From NCBI RefSeq assembly GCF_041770905.1, contig NZ_JBEUWX010000002.1, positions 1,612,001 through 1,676,000 of the forward strand: 64,000 nucleotides of DNA, read 5' to 3'. Numbering within the stretch: position 1 is the first letter of the stretch; every line of letters starts with the position of its first letter. Position numbers and translations under genes: made by a program. Source of the stretch: Propionivibrio hellwigii. Its GTDB lineage: Bacteria; Pseudomonadota; Gammaproteobacteria; Burkholderiales; Rhodocyclaceae. Shown here piece after piece: positions 1-7,538 of the stretch. The notes beneath the pieces were generated by a model. It did no database searches and had not been told where the DNA came from. It worked only from the letters and a program-made list of their open reading frames with translations.

Positions 1-399
1 ACCGGCGCGATTAACGATGCCGTATCCACCGATTTGAGCAGCTTCCGCGCACGCGGCGGCAAACTGATTGTGCTTACCGGCGTGTCCGACCCCGTGTTCT
101 CCGCCAAAGACCAAGTGGCATGGTTCCGCCAAATGAATGCCGATATGAAAAACGCCCAGGATTTCAGCCGCCTGTTTATGGTGCCCGGCATGAACCACTG
201 CGGCAGCGGGCAAGCCTTCAACGACTTCGACCCGCTCACGCTTCTGGAAAACTGGCACGGCAAAAACCAAGCGCCCGAGCGCATGATTGCCCAAGGCAAA
301 TCTTTCCCTGGCAAACAAATGCCCGTTTGCGCCTATCCCAAAGCCGCGTTTTATACTGGCGGCGATGAGAACAAGGCGGAAAGCTTCGAATGCCGATGA
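1..399 (+). CDS. Tannase/feruloyl esterase family protein, C-terminal part
   Basis: The reading frame is open from base 1, so the gene enters from the left and only about 132 C-terminal residues are visible. The fragment fits the tannase/feruloyl esterase family, alpha/beta hydrolases that cleave esters of plant phenolics. A strand with GVSDPVFSAKD would carry the acid residue of the triad. RLFMVPGMNHCGSG carries the catalytic histidine next to a conserved cysteine. The nucleophile serine and any signal peptide lie outside the window. It converges on the PEP-utilising enzyme gene across a strong hairpin. The family call is fairly firm; the substrate cannot be told from this piece. Confidence 0.72.
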   Translation, partial: TGAINDAVSTDLSSFRARGGKLIVLTGVSDPVFSAKDQVAWFRQMNADMKNAQDFSRLFMVPGMNHCGSGQAFNDFDPLTLLENWHGKNQAPERMIAQGKSFPGKQMPVCAYPKAAFYTGGDENKAESFECR

Positions 400-472
400 A
401 ATGGGTTCTATTATTTATTGATGTTTGACGCCCTATCCGGTGAGTCAACGACCGGGGTCTATGCCGAGATCC

Positions 473-500
473 GTAAGTCGGGCATTTATGCCCGACTTAC
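473..500. terminator. Perfect hairpin between convergent genes
   Basis: A perfect inverted repeat with a 12-bp stem (GTAAGTCGGGCA / TGCCCGACTTAC) and a TTTA loop sits between the tannase-like gene and the convergent PEP-utilising enzyme gene. There is no long T-run on either side, so it is either a bidirectional terminator or a small palindromic repeat. Confidence 0.55.
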
Positions 501-531
501 TTATATCTAGATGGCGTATTCGATAAATCGC

Positions 532-3039
532 TCAATCCAATACTTCCACCGTACCGTTGCGGCCGTCTATCCGCACACGCTGGCCGTTTTTCAGGCGGTG
601 GCAGGCGTTGCGGATGCCCATCACTGCGGGGATGCCAAGTTCGCGGGCGGTTACGGCACCGTGTGAGAGGGGGCCGCCACTTTCGGTAATAACACCGGCG
701 GCGTGATAGAACAGAGGTGTCCAGGCGGGGTTGGTAGTGCGGGCGACGAGGATGGCGCCTTGCGGGAAGTCGGGGAATTGGGTGGGGTCGGTAATGACGA
801 ATACGCTGCCTTCTGCGCTGCCCGGGCTGCCGCCCAAGCCCTGCCAGGCCTCCGCTGCAGTTTGGGCAGGGGTATGGGAATGGGCGCTGCCGTATTCCCA
901 TTCGGCAGGACGAGCCCAGGCGGCCTGATAGGCGGCTTTTTCACGTTCGGCAATCGGGCGCAGGCGGCGGAAGTCGTCGTCGGCCACGGCTTGATCGATG
1001 TCGGCGGGCGGCAGGAAGAAGATGTCCCAGGCATCATCCAGCGCGCCAAGATTGACGAGGCGGCGGCCGGTTTCGTAGGCGGCGCAGCGGAAAGGAATGG
1101 TGAGGCGGGTGGTTTGGTAGTGTTCCAAATCGTCCAGCGCGGTGTAGGTGCGGACGAGGCGCAGCAGTTCGTGTAGGAAAAAGTGGAGGTTAGCGGGGGC
1201 AGCCTGAAACAGTTCATGTTCGGCGGTATACATGGCGTCTTTGGCGAGCCAGTAGCGGCGTTCGCGTTCGGTATCGTCTTGGCCGGACATCATTTGGATT
1301 TGGCTGAACACGGTGTGCGGGGCTTCGATCCAGGTAGGGCGGTAGGAATCGAAGTCGGTTTCGCGGTGACCGTGTTGGGCAAGAAACTGCTTGAAGCGGC
1401 TTTGTATTTCAGGCTGCCTATCCAGTGCATGCCACAGCGCTTCGGGGCTGTGAAAGCGTTCGGCGGCGAGTGCGGGTTGGGCGCGCAGCAGGCGGGAGAG
1501 TTGCCACATGGCTTGGTTGACATCGGCGGTTTTGGTGTCAGAAACGGCGGTGAGACGGTCAAACAGGTCTTGCGGCTGCGGGCAACCGATAATCGCCAGC
1601 ACGCGCTGCAAGACGCGGTAGAGCAGAGTTTGGGTGAGGGAAATGGCGATGTTAGGCAGGAAATAGCGGGTGCCTTCGGCACTAATATCGCGTACGGTCT
1701 GCCAGCATTCGGCGATGTTTTTGCCGGTGTAATCGAGGGCGTTGAAGCGGCCGATAGCGAGCAGGTAGCCGTCGAGGTCGTTCATCCAGCGGGTGGGCAG
1801 TTCGCTGATCCAGGCAAAGCGCCACAAGCCGCCGTTTTCCACGAAACGGGCCAGGGCTTCAGCGTCGCTCAGCGGGACGGCCGGCAGGCGACCGGCGTAG
1901 ATTTCCACGGCGTTCTGGTTGCCGTAGACATAGCCGTCTTTGAGGGCAAACCATTTGTCGTAAAACGGGGGCAGACCCATCAGGCGGAAGGAATAGTTGA
2001 GCGATTCGTGGAAACCAGCTTCGCAAAGCTGCCAAGTAAGGGGGGTGATAGGGTTGGGGAAGCGTTCGGCGGATTCGTCGCGCGTCCAGCGGGGGGCGAA
2101 GCGGGTAACGGGGCGGGATTGCAGCAGGTAGAGGCTACCGCCGGAAAATGCCCATTCGGTGTCCTGCGGAAAGCCGAAATGGGCTTCGGCGCGGCGTGCA
2201 AGTTCGGCGACTTGTGCGGCTTGCACGGAGGTGAGGGCGGGCTGGGTTTGGCGGTTTTCAGGCAGCCTAAAAACTTCGCTGCCGCCGTTTGCGCCGCGTA
2301 TCAGGGCGGCGGATTTGGCAGCGATGTGGCGTTCTACGGTTTCTCCCGCACGGTTCACGCGATATTCGTCTACGGGTTCGCCGCCGGCCACCACAGTTTC
2401 GCCTAGTCCGAAGGCGGCGTTAATTAATACGTTATCAAGGCTGCCGCGCACGGGGTCGATGGAAAAGGCGACGCCGGCGGCTTCGTCTGCGCCCACGTCG
2501 GCCATTTGCTGGATGACGACGGCCATGGCGGCATCTTCGTGTGCCAGGCCGAGCCGTTCGCGGTAGGGCAGCACTTCAGCGTTCCACAGGCTCAGCCAGC
2601 ATTGTTTGACCGCGGCTGCAAGGTTTTCTGCGCCACGCACGTTGAGCAGGGTGTCATGCAGCCCGGCAAAGGCGGCGCCAGGCAGGTCTTCGGCACTGCC
2701 GGAGGAACGCACGGCGAAATAGGTTTCAGGCTGCCTTTGCTGCCATTGGGTGAGCGCATCGGTTAATTCTTGCGGCAGCGGCTGGGTTTTCAGGTAGCTT
2801 TGCACAGCGGCGCTACGGGCAGTGTCGTCTGTTTCGCGGCGCAGTATGTCGCGCACGGCGGCACGGTGCGGGGCGAACCAGGCGCGGTAGCTTTCGGTGG
2901 AGAGTACCGCGCCGTCGGGAACAGGCAGCCCGGCCTGTGCCGCGCGCGCCAAACCGACACCTTTGCCGCCGGCCAGGGCGGTGTCGAGTGCGGCGGATGA
3001 GTGGAAGAAAAGGAGGTGGGGATGGTGTGTTTGGGTCAT
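532..3039 (-). CDS. PEP-utilising enzyme, PEP synthase/rifampicin phosphotransferase-like
   Basis: A protein of 835 residues. The N-terminal ATP-grasp half (PPDK N domain) has GGKGVGLARAAQAGLPVPDG near residue 20, FAVRSSGSAEDLPGAAFAGL and QSRPVTRF. The C-terminal swivelling phosphohistidine domain has GGPLSHGAVTARELGIPAV, with the catalytic histidine at about residue 793. Such enzymes move phosphate from ATP (or PEP) through the histidine to a third substrate. The central domain is not that of classical pyruvate phosphate dikinase. The size and domain plan match the rifampicin phosphotransferase-like group, but resistance cannot be claimed. I chose the ATG at 3039, which is followed by TQTHH; the frame runs 58 codons further up but looks non-coding there. 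The gene is downstream of the PAP2 and acyltransferase genes on the same strand. Confidence 0.8.
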   Translation of the reverse strand: MTQTHHPHLLFFHSSAALDTALAGGKGVGLARAAQAGLPVPDGAVLSTESYRAWFAPHRAAVRDILRRETDDTARSAAVQSYLKTQPLPQELTDALTQWQQRQPETYFAVRSSGSAEDLPGAAFAGLHDTLLNVRGAENLAAAVKQCWLSLWNAEVLPYRERLGLAHEDAAMAVVIQQMADVGADEAAGVAFSIDPVRGSLDNVLINAAFGLGETVVAGGEPVDEYRVNRAGETVERHIAAKSAALIRGANGGSEVFRLPENRQTQPALTSVQAAQVAELARRAEAHFGFPQDTEWAFSGGSLYLLQSRPVTRFAPRWTRDESAERFPNPITPLTWQLCEAGFHESLNYSFRLMGLPPFYDKWFALKDGYVYGNQNAVEIYAGRLPAVPLSDAEALARFVENGGLWRFAWISELPTRWMNDLDGYLLAIGRFNALDYTGKNIAECWQTVRDISAEGTRYFLPNIAISLTQTLLYRVLQRVLAIIGCPQPQDLFDRLTAVSDTKTADVNQAMWQLSRLLRAQPALAAERFHSPEALWHALDRQPEIQSRFKQFLAQHGHRETDFDSYRPTWIEAPHTVFSQIQMMSGQDDTERERRYWLAKDAMYTAEHELFQAAPANLHFFLHELLRLVRTYTALDDLEHYQTTRLTIPFRCAAYETGRRLVNLGALDDAWDIFFLPPADIDQAVADDDFRRLRPIAEREKAAYQAAWARPAEWEYGSAHSHTPAQTAAEAWQGLGGSPGSAEGSVFVITDPTQFPDFPQGAILVARTTNPAWTPLFYHAAGVITESGGPLSHGAVTARELGIPAVMGIRNACHRLKNGQRVRIDGRNGTVEVLD
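1408..1419 (-). repeat. Exact DNA-uptake-sequence-like 12-mer
   Basis: Reads AGGCAGCCTGAA on the minus strand, identical to one Neisseriaceae DUS dialect as I recall it. It lies inside the coding sequence of the PEP-utilising enzyme. Confidence 0.6.
2725..2736 (-). repeat. Exact DNA-uptake-sequence-like 12-mer
   Basis: A second exact AGGCAGCCTGAA on the minus strand, again within the PEP-utilising enzyme gene. A one-mismatch copy lies at 2260-2271 on the plus strand. Confidence 0.6.
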
Positions 3040-3106
3040 GGTGGGTCTTCTTTCGGTCGTGTGGAAAAAAGGGCATTGGATTGGGTCTTTCACCGAAAAG
3101 CCGTTT

Positions 3107-3913
3107 TCAGGCTGTCTTCGGCGCATAACGCCACGCAAACGCCGCCGCCAGCAGTATGCCCACCAGCACGTCCACGCCGTAGTGATAGCGCAGGAACACG
3201 GTCGCCCCCACAATGCCGAGCGACACGGGCAGCAGCGCCAACGCAGTTTTGCAGCAGCCGTCGCGCCACAAAAATGCGGTGATAAACAGCGGCAGCGCGG
3301 TATGCAAACTGGGGAACACGTCCATGCCGGTTACGCCGTCGTTTACAACGGCGATAACGTGCGGGGCAATGAGACCGCGCGCGCCGCCGTCTGGCAGGGT
3401 GGTAAACGCGGGGCCGGCGGCGGGCAGCAGCAGGTAGCCCATCAACCCGAACAGGTAAATCCCCAGCAGGCCGTTGAAAAAGGCGGGGGCGGACGCGCGG
3501 CGGCGCACGGCGTAATAGGCGGACGCCCCGGCAACGGTGAAGAAAAAGGCGAAATAGCAGGCGGCAAACACATCCGCCGCCAGCGGAAAGTCTTCGTAGC
3601 GGAAATAGGCGGGCAGGATTTTTCCACCCCACAAGGCGCTGTCCGCCGCCGATAATAGGCCGTCGGCATGCCACGCCAGCCAATATGCGTTCACCGCTTT
3701 GAGCAGGGGGAACACCAGCCACACCAGCGCGAACAGCGCCACATTCTGCCAAGAGGAACGGGCGAGATGCAGCTGCAGCACGGCCAACCACGCGGTAGCA
3801 GCGGCATAGGGCAGCCACGGATTCAGCGGGCGCAACGCGGCCGACACGATGATGGCGGCCAGCAGGGCAAGCAGGGGGCGAGCAATACGGGGGCTTATGG
3901 GCATGTTGTCCAT
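3107..3913 (-). CDS. PAP2-superfamily integral membrane phosphatase
   Basis: A protein of 268 residues with about six hydrophobic helices. It carries the PAP2 acid phosphatase signature: FPSLHTALP at residues 200-208, and RYHYGVD at 242-248 with the catalytic histidine (H244). Members remove phosphate from phosphatidic acid, undecaprenyl pyrophosphate or related lipids, or transfer head groups such as inositol phosphate. The gene lies 75 bp downstream of a PlsC-like acyltransferase and just upstream of the PEP-utilising enzyme, all on the minus strand, so a role in membrane lipid metabolism is a fair inference. The start ATG at 3913 is followed three codons later by another ATG; either is possible. 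Confidence 0.82.
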   Translation of the reverse strand: MDNMPISPRIARPLLALLAAIIVSAALRPLNPWLPYAAATAWLAVLQLHLARSSWQNVALFALVWLVFPLLKAVNAYWLAWHADGLLSAADSALWGGKILPAYFRYEDFPLAADVFAACYFAFFFTVAGASAYYAVRRRASAPAFFNGLLGIYLFGLMGYLLLPAAGPAFTTLPDGGARGLIAPHVIAVVNDGVTGMDVFPSLHTALPLFITAFLWRDGCCKTALALLPVSLGIVGATVFLRYHYGVDVLVGILLAAAFAWRYAPKTA

Positions 3914-3953
3914 TCAAAATGGCAACCTGAAAAACAGGCGGCTGGGGTTCGGG

Positions 3954-3985
3954 TTTTAACTTCGTTGAAGCTTCGCATTCAGGCT
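3954..3985 (+). repeat. 32-bp direct repeat, copy 1
   Basis: A segment beginning TTTTAACTTCGTTGAA and ending TTCAGGCT. It matches the copy at 5073-5104 at 30 of 32 positions, in the same orientation. The two copies bracket the acyltransferase gene. Confidence 0.8.
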
Positions 3986-3989
3986 GCCT
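3978..3989 (-). repeat. Exact DNA-uptake-sequence-like 12-mer
   Basis: Third exact AGGCAGCCTGAA, at the 3' end of the acyltransferase gene and overlapping its stop codon. Near copies with one mismatch lie at 4123-4134 and 5047-5058. Confidence 0.6.
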
Positions 3990-5032
3990 CAGGCTGTCCC
4001 TTCCCCGTCCGCTTCGGTGAGAGGGATGGGCAGAGGTTCGGGATAAAAATACCAGCCGGCAACGCCCGCCGCAAGCCAAAGCAGCACGGCGGCAGGGGAA
4101 AACAGCAGCAACGTCAGCCAGCAGGCAACCTGAAACAGCGCGCCATACACACCGCCGACCACCCGCAGGAAAGAAACGTTGTTGCGCCCGTCCGAGCGGC
4201 ATTGCGCCCAAAGCGCGGCGGCAGCGGGCAGCGGAAAGCTCGCAGCAAAAAGGATCTTTGCCCACGTCCGCACGGGAGGCGACGGGGGCGGCACGTCGGA
4301 ACGACAACCCGTTTCCTGCGCTACCAAAAAAGCCGCGCCGAAATCTTCCCCATTTTGCACGGCCTGCCAGGCGGCAGACTGAGCGGCATTGAAAGCCTCA
4401 ACATCGGCACAACAGACGGAAACCCGATCCAACGCATCGGCCAGTTCTGCCTGCAAAGCCTTCACACCGTCCGCCTGCGGGTAAAACGCCTCGCCCATCA
4501 CAATCGACACGCGGCTGCGGAAACCGTCCGGTTTGCTGTAAAACACTCCCAGCGGCTGCACGACGAAGTCCGCACCCGCCGCTTTGAGTTTGGCCGCCAT
4601 CACCCCCATGCCGCCTAGATAAGGCTGCGGGCGGGGCTGCCATTCGCTGGTGCCTTCGGGATACAGGCACAGGCTGCCGCCCGCGCGGATTTGTTCGATA
4701 CCCGCCGCCAGCGGGGAAGGAACGGCATCGGCACGTATGCCGTAACGCGCGCGGTCGGTGTCGCGCACCACCGGAATTCCGTTTATAAACAGCCGCAAAA
4801 ATGGGCTGCGTAAAAGCTGAACCGACACCAACGAAGGCACATCGCCCAGCGCTTCGGCATACACCGATCCGTCCGCCCCGCCGTTGCGGTGGCTGGCGAT
4901 AAAAAGCGTGGGCTTGGCGGACAACGGCGCACCAACCACATCGACACGGCGGAAATAAAAGCGGCGAATGAGCGCGGCAAACAGGGTGATGCGGCGTGAA
5001 AGTTTCAGCGGCGGAGCGAATGGGGCGGTCAT
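3989..5032 (-). CDS. PlsC-type lysophospholipid acyltransferase with C-terminal membrane segments
   Basis: A protein of 347 residues. The N-terminal half holds the glycerophospholipid acyltransferase fold. SHRNGGAD at residues 47-54 stands for the catalytic His-Asp block, but with five residues between H48 and D54 rather than the usual four. YPEGTSEW near 125-131 is the block that binds the glycerol phosphate. The last ~90 residues contain two or three hydrophobic segments, so the protein should be anchored in the inner membrane. It would acylate lysophosphatidate or a similar lipid. It heads a three-gene minus-strand cluster with a PAP2 phosphatase and a PEP-utilising enzyme. The 32-bp repeats on either side suggest insertion as a unit or repeat-mediated shuffling. 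Confidence 0.75.
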   Translation of the reverse strand: MTAPFAPPLKLSRRITLFAALIRRFYFRRVDVVGAPLSAKPTLFIASHRNGGADGSVYAEALGDVPSLVSVQLLRSPFLRLFINGIPVVRDTDRARYGIRADAVPSPLAAGIEQIRAGGSLCLYPEGTSEWQPRPQPYLGGMGVMAAKLKAAGADFVVQPLGVFYSKPDGFRSRVSIVMGEAFYPQADGVKALQAELADALDRVSVCCADVEAFNAAQSAAWQAVQNGEDFGAAFLVAQETGCRSDVPPPSPPVRTWAKILFAASFPLPAAAALWAQCRSDGRNNVSFLRVVGGVYGALFQVACWLTLLLFSPAAVLLWLAAGVAGWYFYPEPLPIPLTEADGEGTA

Positions 5033-5072
5033 GGCAGATGCGGAAAGACAGCCTGAAAACGGGCAAAAAGCG

Positions 5073-5104
5073 TTTTAACTTCGTTGAAACTTCGCTTTCA
5101 GGCT
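5073..5104 (+). repeat. 32-bp direct repeat, copy 2
   Basis: Second copy of the repeat at 3954-3985, with two substitutions. It sits 40 bp upstream of the acyltransferase start codon and could carry promoter or terminator signals for that gene. Confidence 0.8.
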
Positions 5105-5293
5105 ACCCTAATGCTTGGCGGAGTTGGTTATTGTACGGAATTTGCGGGTGTGCGCCGCTTTCCCGCAACGGAATTTGCGAGGAAAGTTTGGGTTAAATCA
5201 AAAGATATGCGAAGCGGAATGGCAAAAGTGGTTTGCCCGCCGCTGCGGGATGCAACACTTAGTTGTGTTATCAATTACTTAGGGTCTTAGGGA

Positions 5294-5520
5294 TCAAACG
5301 TTTCCCCAAGGGTCATCTCTGAGCAGTTTAAGCAATGTCTTGTAGAGATCAAGGTGCCGGTGGTTGAAACGGAATTCGGTCTCCTTGAGATGCAGCTCGA
5401 ACTTGTCCCTTCGCACGCCATGAAACTGCGTCAGCCGATTGTTTGGCATCGCTCCAGAAAGACTCGATGCCGTTGACATGCCTAGAGCCTTTGACGAATT
5501 CGTTGTTGCCGTAATATCAG
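5294..5520 (-). pseudogene. IS1595/ISXO2-type transposase remnant, frameshifted
   Basis: On the minus strand one frame reads GNNEFVKGSRHVNGIESFW followed by SDAK. A +1 shift then leads into RLTQFHGVRRDKFELHLKE and FRFNHRHLDLYKTLLKLLR, up to a stop at 5294. Together these are the C-terminal end of an ISXO2-like DDE transposase (IS1595 family, as in IS1016-type elements). The N-terminal two thirds are missing. The remnant ends just before the VOC gene and marks an old insertion or deletion point in the Neisseriaceae-like segment. Confidence 0.75.
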
Positions 5521-5543
5521 CCCACCAAAACCAAAGGAATGCG

Positions 5544-5951
5544 ATGGAACAGCATATCAACTACATCATGCTCGGCGTCGGCGACCTTGCCATGTCGCGC
5601 CGTTTCTACCAAGACGTATTCGGCTGGAAGGGGACGGCGGACAGCAATGAAAACATTGCGTTTTTTCAAGCAGGAAAGGCGCTGCGGTTCGCTCTGTTCA
5701 GCAAGGAAGCCTTGGCAGAAGACGCGCAGGTATCGGCGCGGGACAGCGGTTTTCCACGTTTTACGCTGGCGCACAATGTCAGCAGCGAAGCCGAAGTGGA
5801 CGCGCTGTTTGCCGCGTTTGCCGCAAAAAATGTGCATATCGTCAAAGCCCCGCAGAAAGTGTTTTGGGGCGGATACAGCGGCTATATCGCCGACCCCGAC
5901 GGCTTTTTATGGGAAATTGCCTTTAATCCGTTTTTGCAGGAATTGCGCTGA
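5544..5951 (+). CDS. VOC (glyoxalase/bleomycin resistance fold) family protein
   Basis: A protein of 135 residues made of two beta-alpha-beta-beta-beta units of the vicinal oxygen chelate fold. It starts INYIMLGVGDLAMSRRFYQDVFGW and ends with YIADPDGFLWEIAFNP, the usual closing strand with a metal-ligand glutamate. Many such proteins are glyoxalase-like or bind toxic compounds, but the substrate is unknown here. The ATG at 5544 has AAGGA eight bases upstream; the frame extends further up into the transposase remnant, which is not part of the gene. It converges on the NAD(P)H oxidoreductase gene. Confidence 0.78.
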   Translation: MEQHINYIMLGVGDLAMSRRFYQDVFGWKGTADSNENIAFFQAGKALRFALFSKEALAEDAQVSARDSGFPRFTLAHNVSSEAEVDALFAAFAAKNVHIVKAPQKVFWGGYSGYIADPDGFLWEIAFNPFLQELR

Positions 5952-6069
5952 AACAGCGCATTGATGCCGTTTGAAAAAGATTTGTAGATACCACTTACCG
6001 AATACTATTTTCCGGCGACCGGCAAACACGATTCCCTTTTACATCAAAACACTCCACTATGGAGACTCC

Positions 6070-6123
6070 ATAAAAACTCTTGTCGCCCTCTGCGCCGCGC
6101 TACTATTCATGCCCAGCCTATAG
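6070..6123 (+). pseudogene. Degraded start of an exported protein gene
   Basis: After a GGAG at normal distance, the frame ATA AAA ACT CTT reads (I)KTLVALCAALLFMPSL and then hits a TAG stop. This is a clear signal-peptide core whose start codon is ATA and whose mature part is missing. It looks like the relic of a small lipoprotein or periplasmic protein gene between the VOC and oxidoreductase genes. Confidence 0.4.
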
Positions 6124-6141
6124 CTACTGCTAGATGAATAA

Positions 6142-6172
6142 AGGCCGCCTGAACTTTTTAGGTAGCCTTTTA
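6142..6172. terminator. Terminator-like hairpin built on a DUS-like motif
   Basis: AGGCCGCCTGAAC, a T-rich loop, then AGGTAGCCTTTT form an imperfect hairpin with a T-run. Neisseriaceae often use inverted uptake sequences as terminators. The position, just past the 3' end of the oxidoreductase gene on the minus strand, fits. Confidence 0.5.
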
Positions 6173-6196
6173 TGATGAATCATCAATCTGTCCGCA

Positions 6197-6787
6197 TTAC
6201 TCCAGCTTCACGCCTTCGCTTTCCATTTTGGCCTGCAACGCTGCCAACTTCTTCTGTGGATCGAGCAGCGGGTTGCAAACGTAGTCCAGCAGCGCATCGG
6301 CAGAAGCACGCACGGCTTCGTTATCAGCAGCCACCGCGCCGTGGAAAATAAATGGCGGCAGGAACACGGTTTGCAATAGGGAAGCGGTTTGCACCAAGGG
6401 TTTCAAAAACTCGCTCATGGAAAAGCGGTTGTAGCCGCCCGCCTGATAGGAATCTGCCGGCCCACCTGTAGAAATCGCCGACAGCCATTCTTTGCCCGCC
6501 AGCGCGTTACCGCCCGGGCCATATGCCCAGCCGTAGGTCAGCACGTCGTCGAGCCACTGCTTCATCAGCGGCGGAGTGGAATACCAATAAAACGGGTGCT
6601 GGAACACCAAGCGCTCGTGTTCGGCCAAAGCCTGCTGTTCGGCGGCCACATCGATTTTTCCGTCGGGGTAGAGCGCATACAGCCTGCGCAGGGTAATGCC
6701 AGGCTGGTTGGCGAGACGCTCCGCCCAAGCACGGTTTACAACGGAGCGTTCAAGGTGCGGATGGAACAGATTGACCAAAACTTTCAT
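6197..6787 (-). CDS. NAD(P)H-dependent oxidoreductase, flavodoxin-like quinone reductase family
   Basis: A protein of 196 residues of the NQO1/KefF/MdaB group. The signature PFYWYSTPPLMKQWLDDVLT at about residues 79-98 and the following YGWAYGPGG form the FMN- and substrate-binding part. Such cytosolic flavoproteins reduce quinones by two electrons and, as KefF/KefG, can regulate glutathione-gated potassium efflux. No kefB/kefC gene is seen nearby, so a general quinone or nitro-reductase role is more likely. The start at 6787 is followed by MKVLVNLFHPH, typical for the family. The YjbR-like gene starts 186 bp away in the opposite direction. Confidence 0.82.
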   Translation of the reverse strand: MKVLVNLFHPHLERSVVNRAWAERLANQPGITLRRLYALYPDGKIDVAAEQQALAEHERLVFQHPFYWYSTPPLMKQWLDDVLTYGWAYGPGGNALAGKEWLSAISTGGPADSYQAGGYNRFSMSEFLKPLVQTASLLQTVFLPPFIFHGAVAADNEAVRASADALLDYVCNPLLDPQKKLAALQAKMESEGVKLE

Positions 6788-6973
6788 AACAAAACTCCTT
6801 GGTAAAAAACGCGGTTATCATCGACTTCCATACTGTTTGCAGTCAGGAAGCCAATCAGGCAGGCGTCGACAATATTTTCAGGTAGTCGTAGCAACTGTAT
6901 TTTCCACCCATCGGGCAAAAATACTAGAAACTGAAAATCACCCTTCCATCACCCAAACATACGAGGCGCCCCC

Positions 6974-7327
6974 ATGAATCGAGCCACCCTTATCCGCCAT
7001 ATCAAAGAACGCTACCGCGCCGCACCCGAACACCTGTGGGCGCGCACCCCGGATTACGCCGTATTCCGCCACACGGACAACCGCAAATGGTTCTGTGTGC
7101 TGCTAAACATTTCCGGCGACAAACTCGGCCTCGATGACCACAGCGTGATTGACATACTGGACTTAAAAGCCCGCCCTGAATATATCGGCGGGCTGCGTCA
7201 GATAAAAGGCGTGTTCCCCGGCTACCACATGAACAAAGAACACTGGATCAGCGTCATCCTCGACGGCTGGCTGGACGATGAAACCATCCGGCAACTGCTT
7301 GATGACAGCTATCACCTCACCCGCTAA
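6974..7327 (+). CDS. MmcQ/YjbR family protein
   Basis: A protein of 117 residues that matches the YjbR/MmcQ family in length and motifs: WARTPDYAVFRHTDNRKWFC, the DIL.LKARPEYI block, and KEHWISVILDG near the end. The fold is of the CyaY-like, double-wing DNA-binding type; the cellular role is not settled. It stands alone, divergent from the oxidoreductase gene and convergent with the transaldolase-like gene. The ATG at 6974 follows a short purine-rich stretch. Confidence 0.8.
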   Translation: MNRATLIRHIKERYRAAPEHLWARTPDYAVFRHTDNRKWFCVLLNISGDKLGLDDHSVIDILDLKARPEYIGGLRQIKGVFPGYHMNKEHWISVILDGWLDDETIRQLLDDSYHLTR

Positions 7328-7538
7328 GCACACCGTATGGGCACACAAAACATCACCGATGCTTTACTGGCTGCCTAAAAACCAGCCGTATCGGCGTGGC
7401 CGTTGTACCCGCCTACTGATCGTCTTGTTTGTCTGGTCTGCGGGATGCCGCCTTTTCGGCTTAATGCCCCAAATTGGCCTTGATTTCAGGCATTGAAATA
7501 AAAATATGCTGCCGCTATTGATCTTTTATCGACGCAGT

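Noticed and set aside
1183..2406. 407-codon plus-strand frame
   Set aside because: It lies fully antisense to the PEP-utilising enzyme, has no domain and shows the Gly/Val-rich shadow composition of a GC-rich gene.
3090..4307. 405-codon minus-strand frame
   Set aside because: It overlaps the PAP2 and acyltransferase genes on the same strand in another frame; it is Arg/Cys-rich without motifs.
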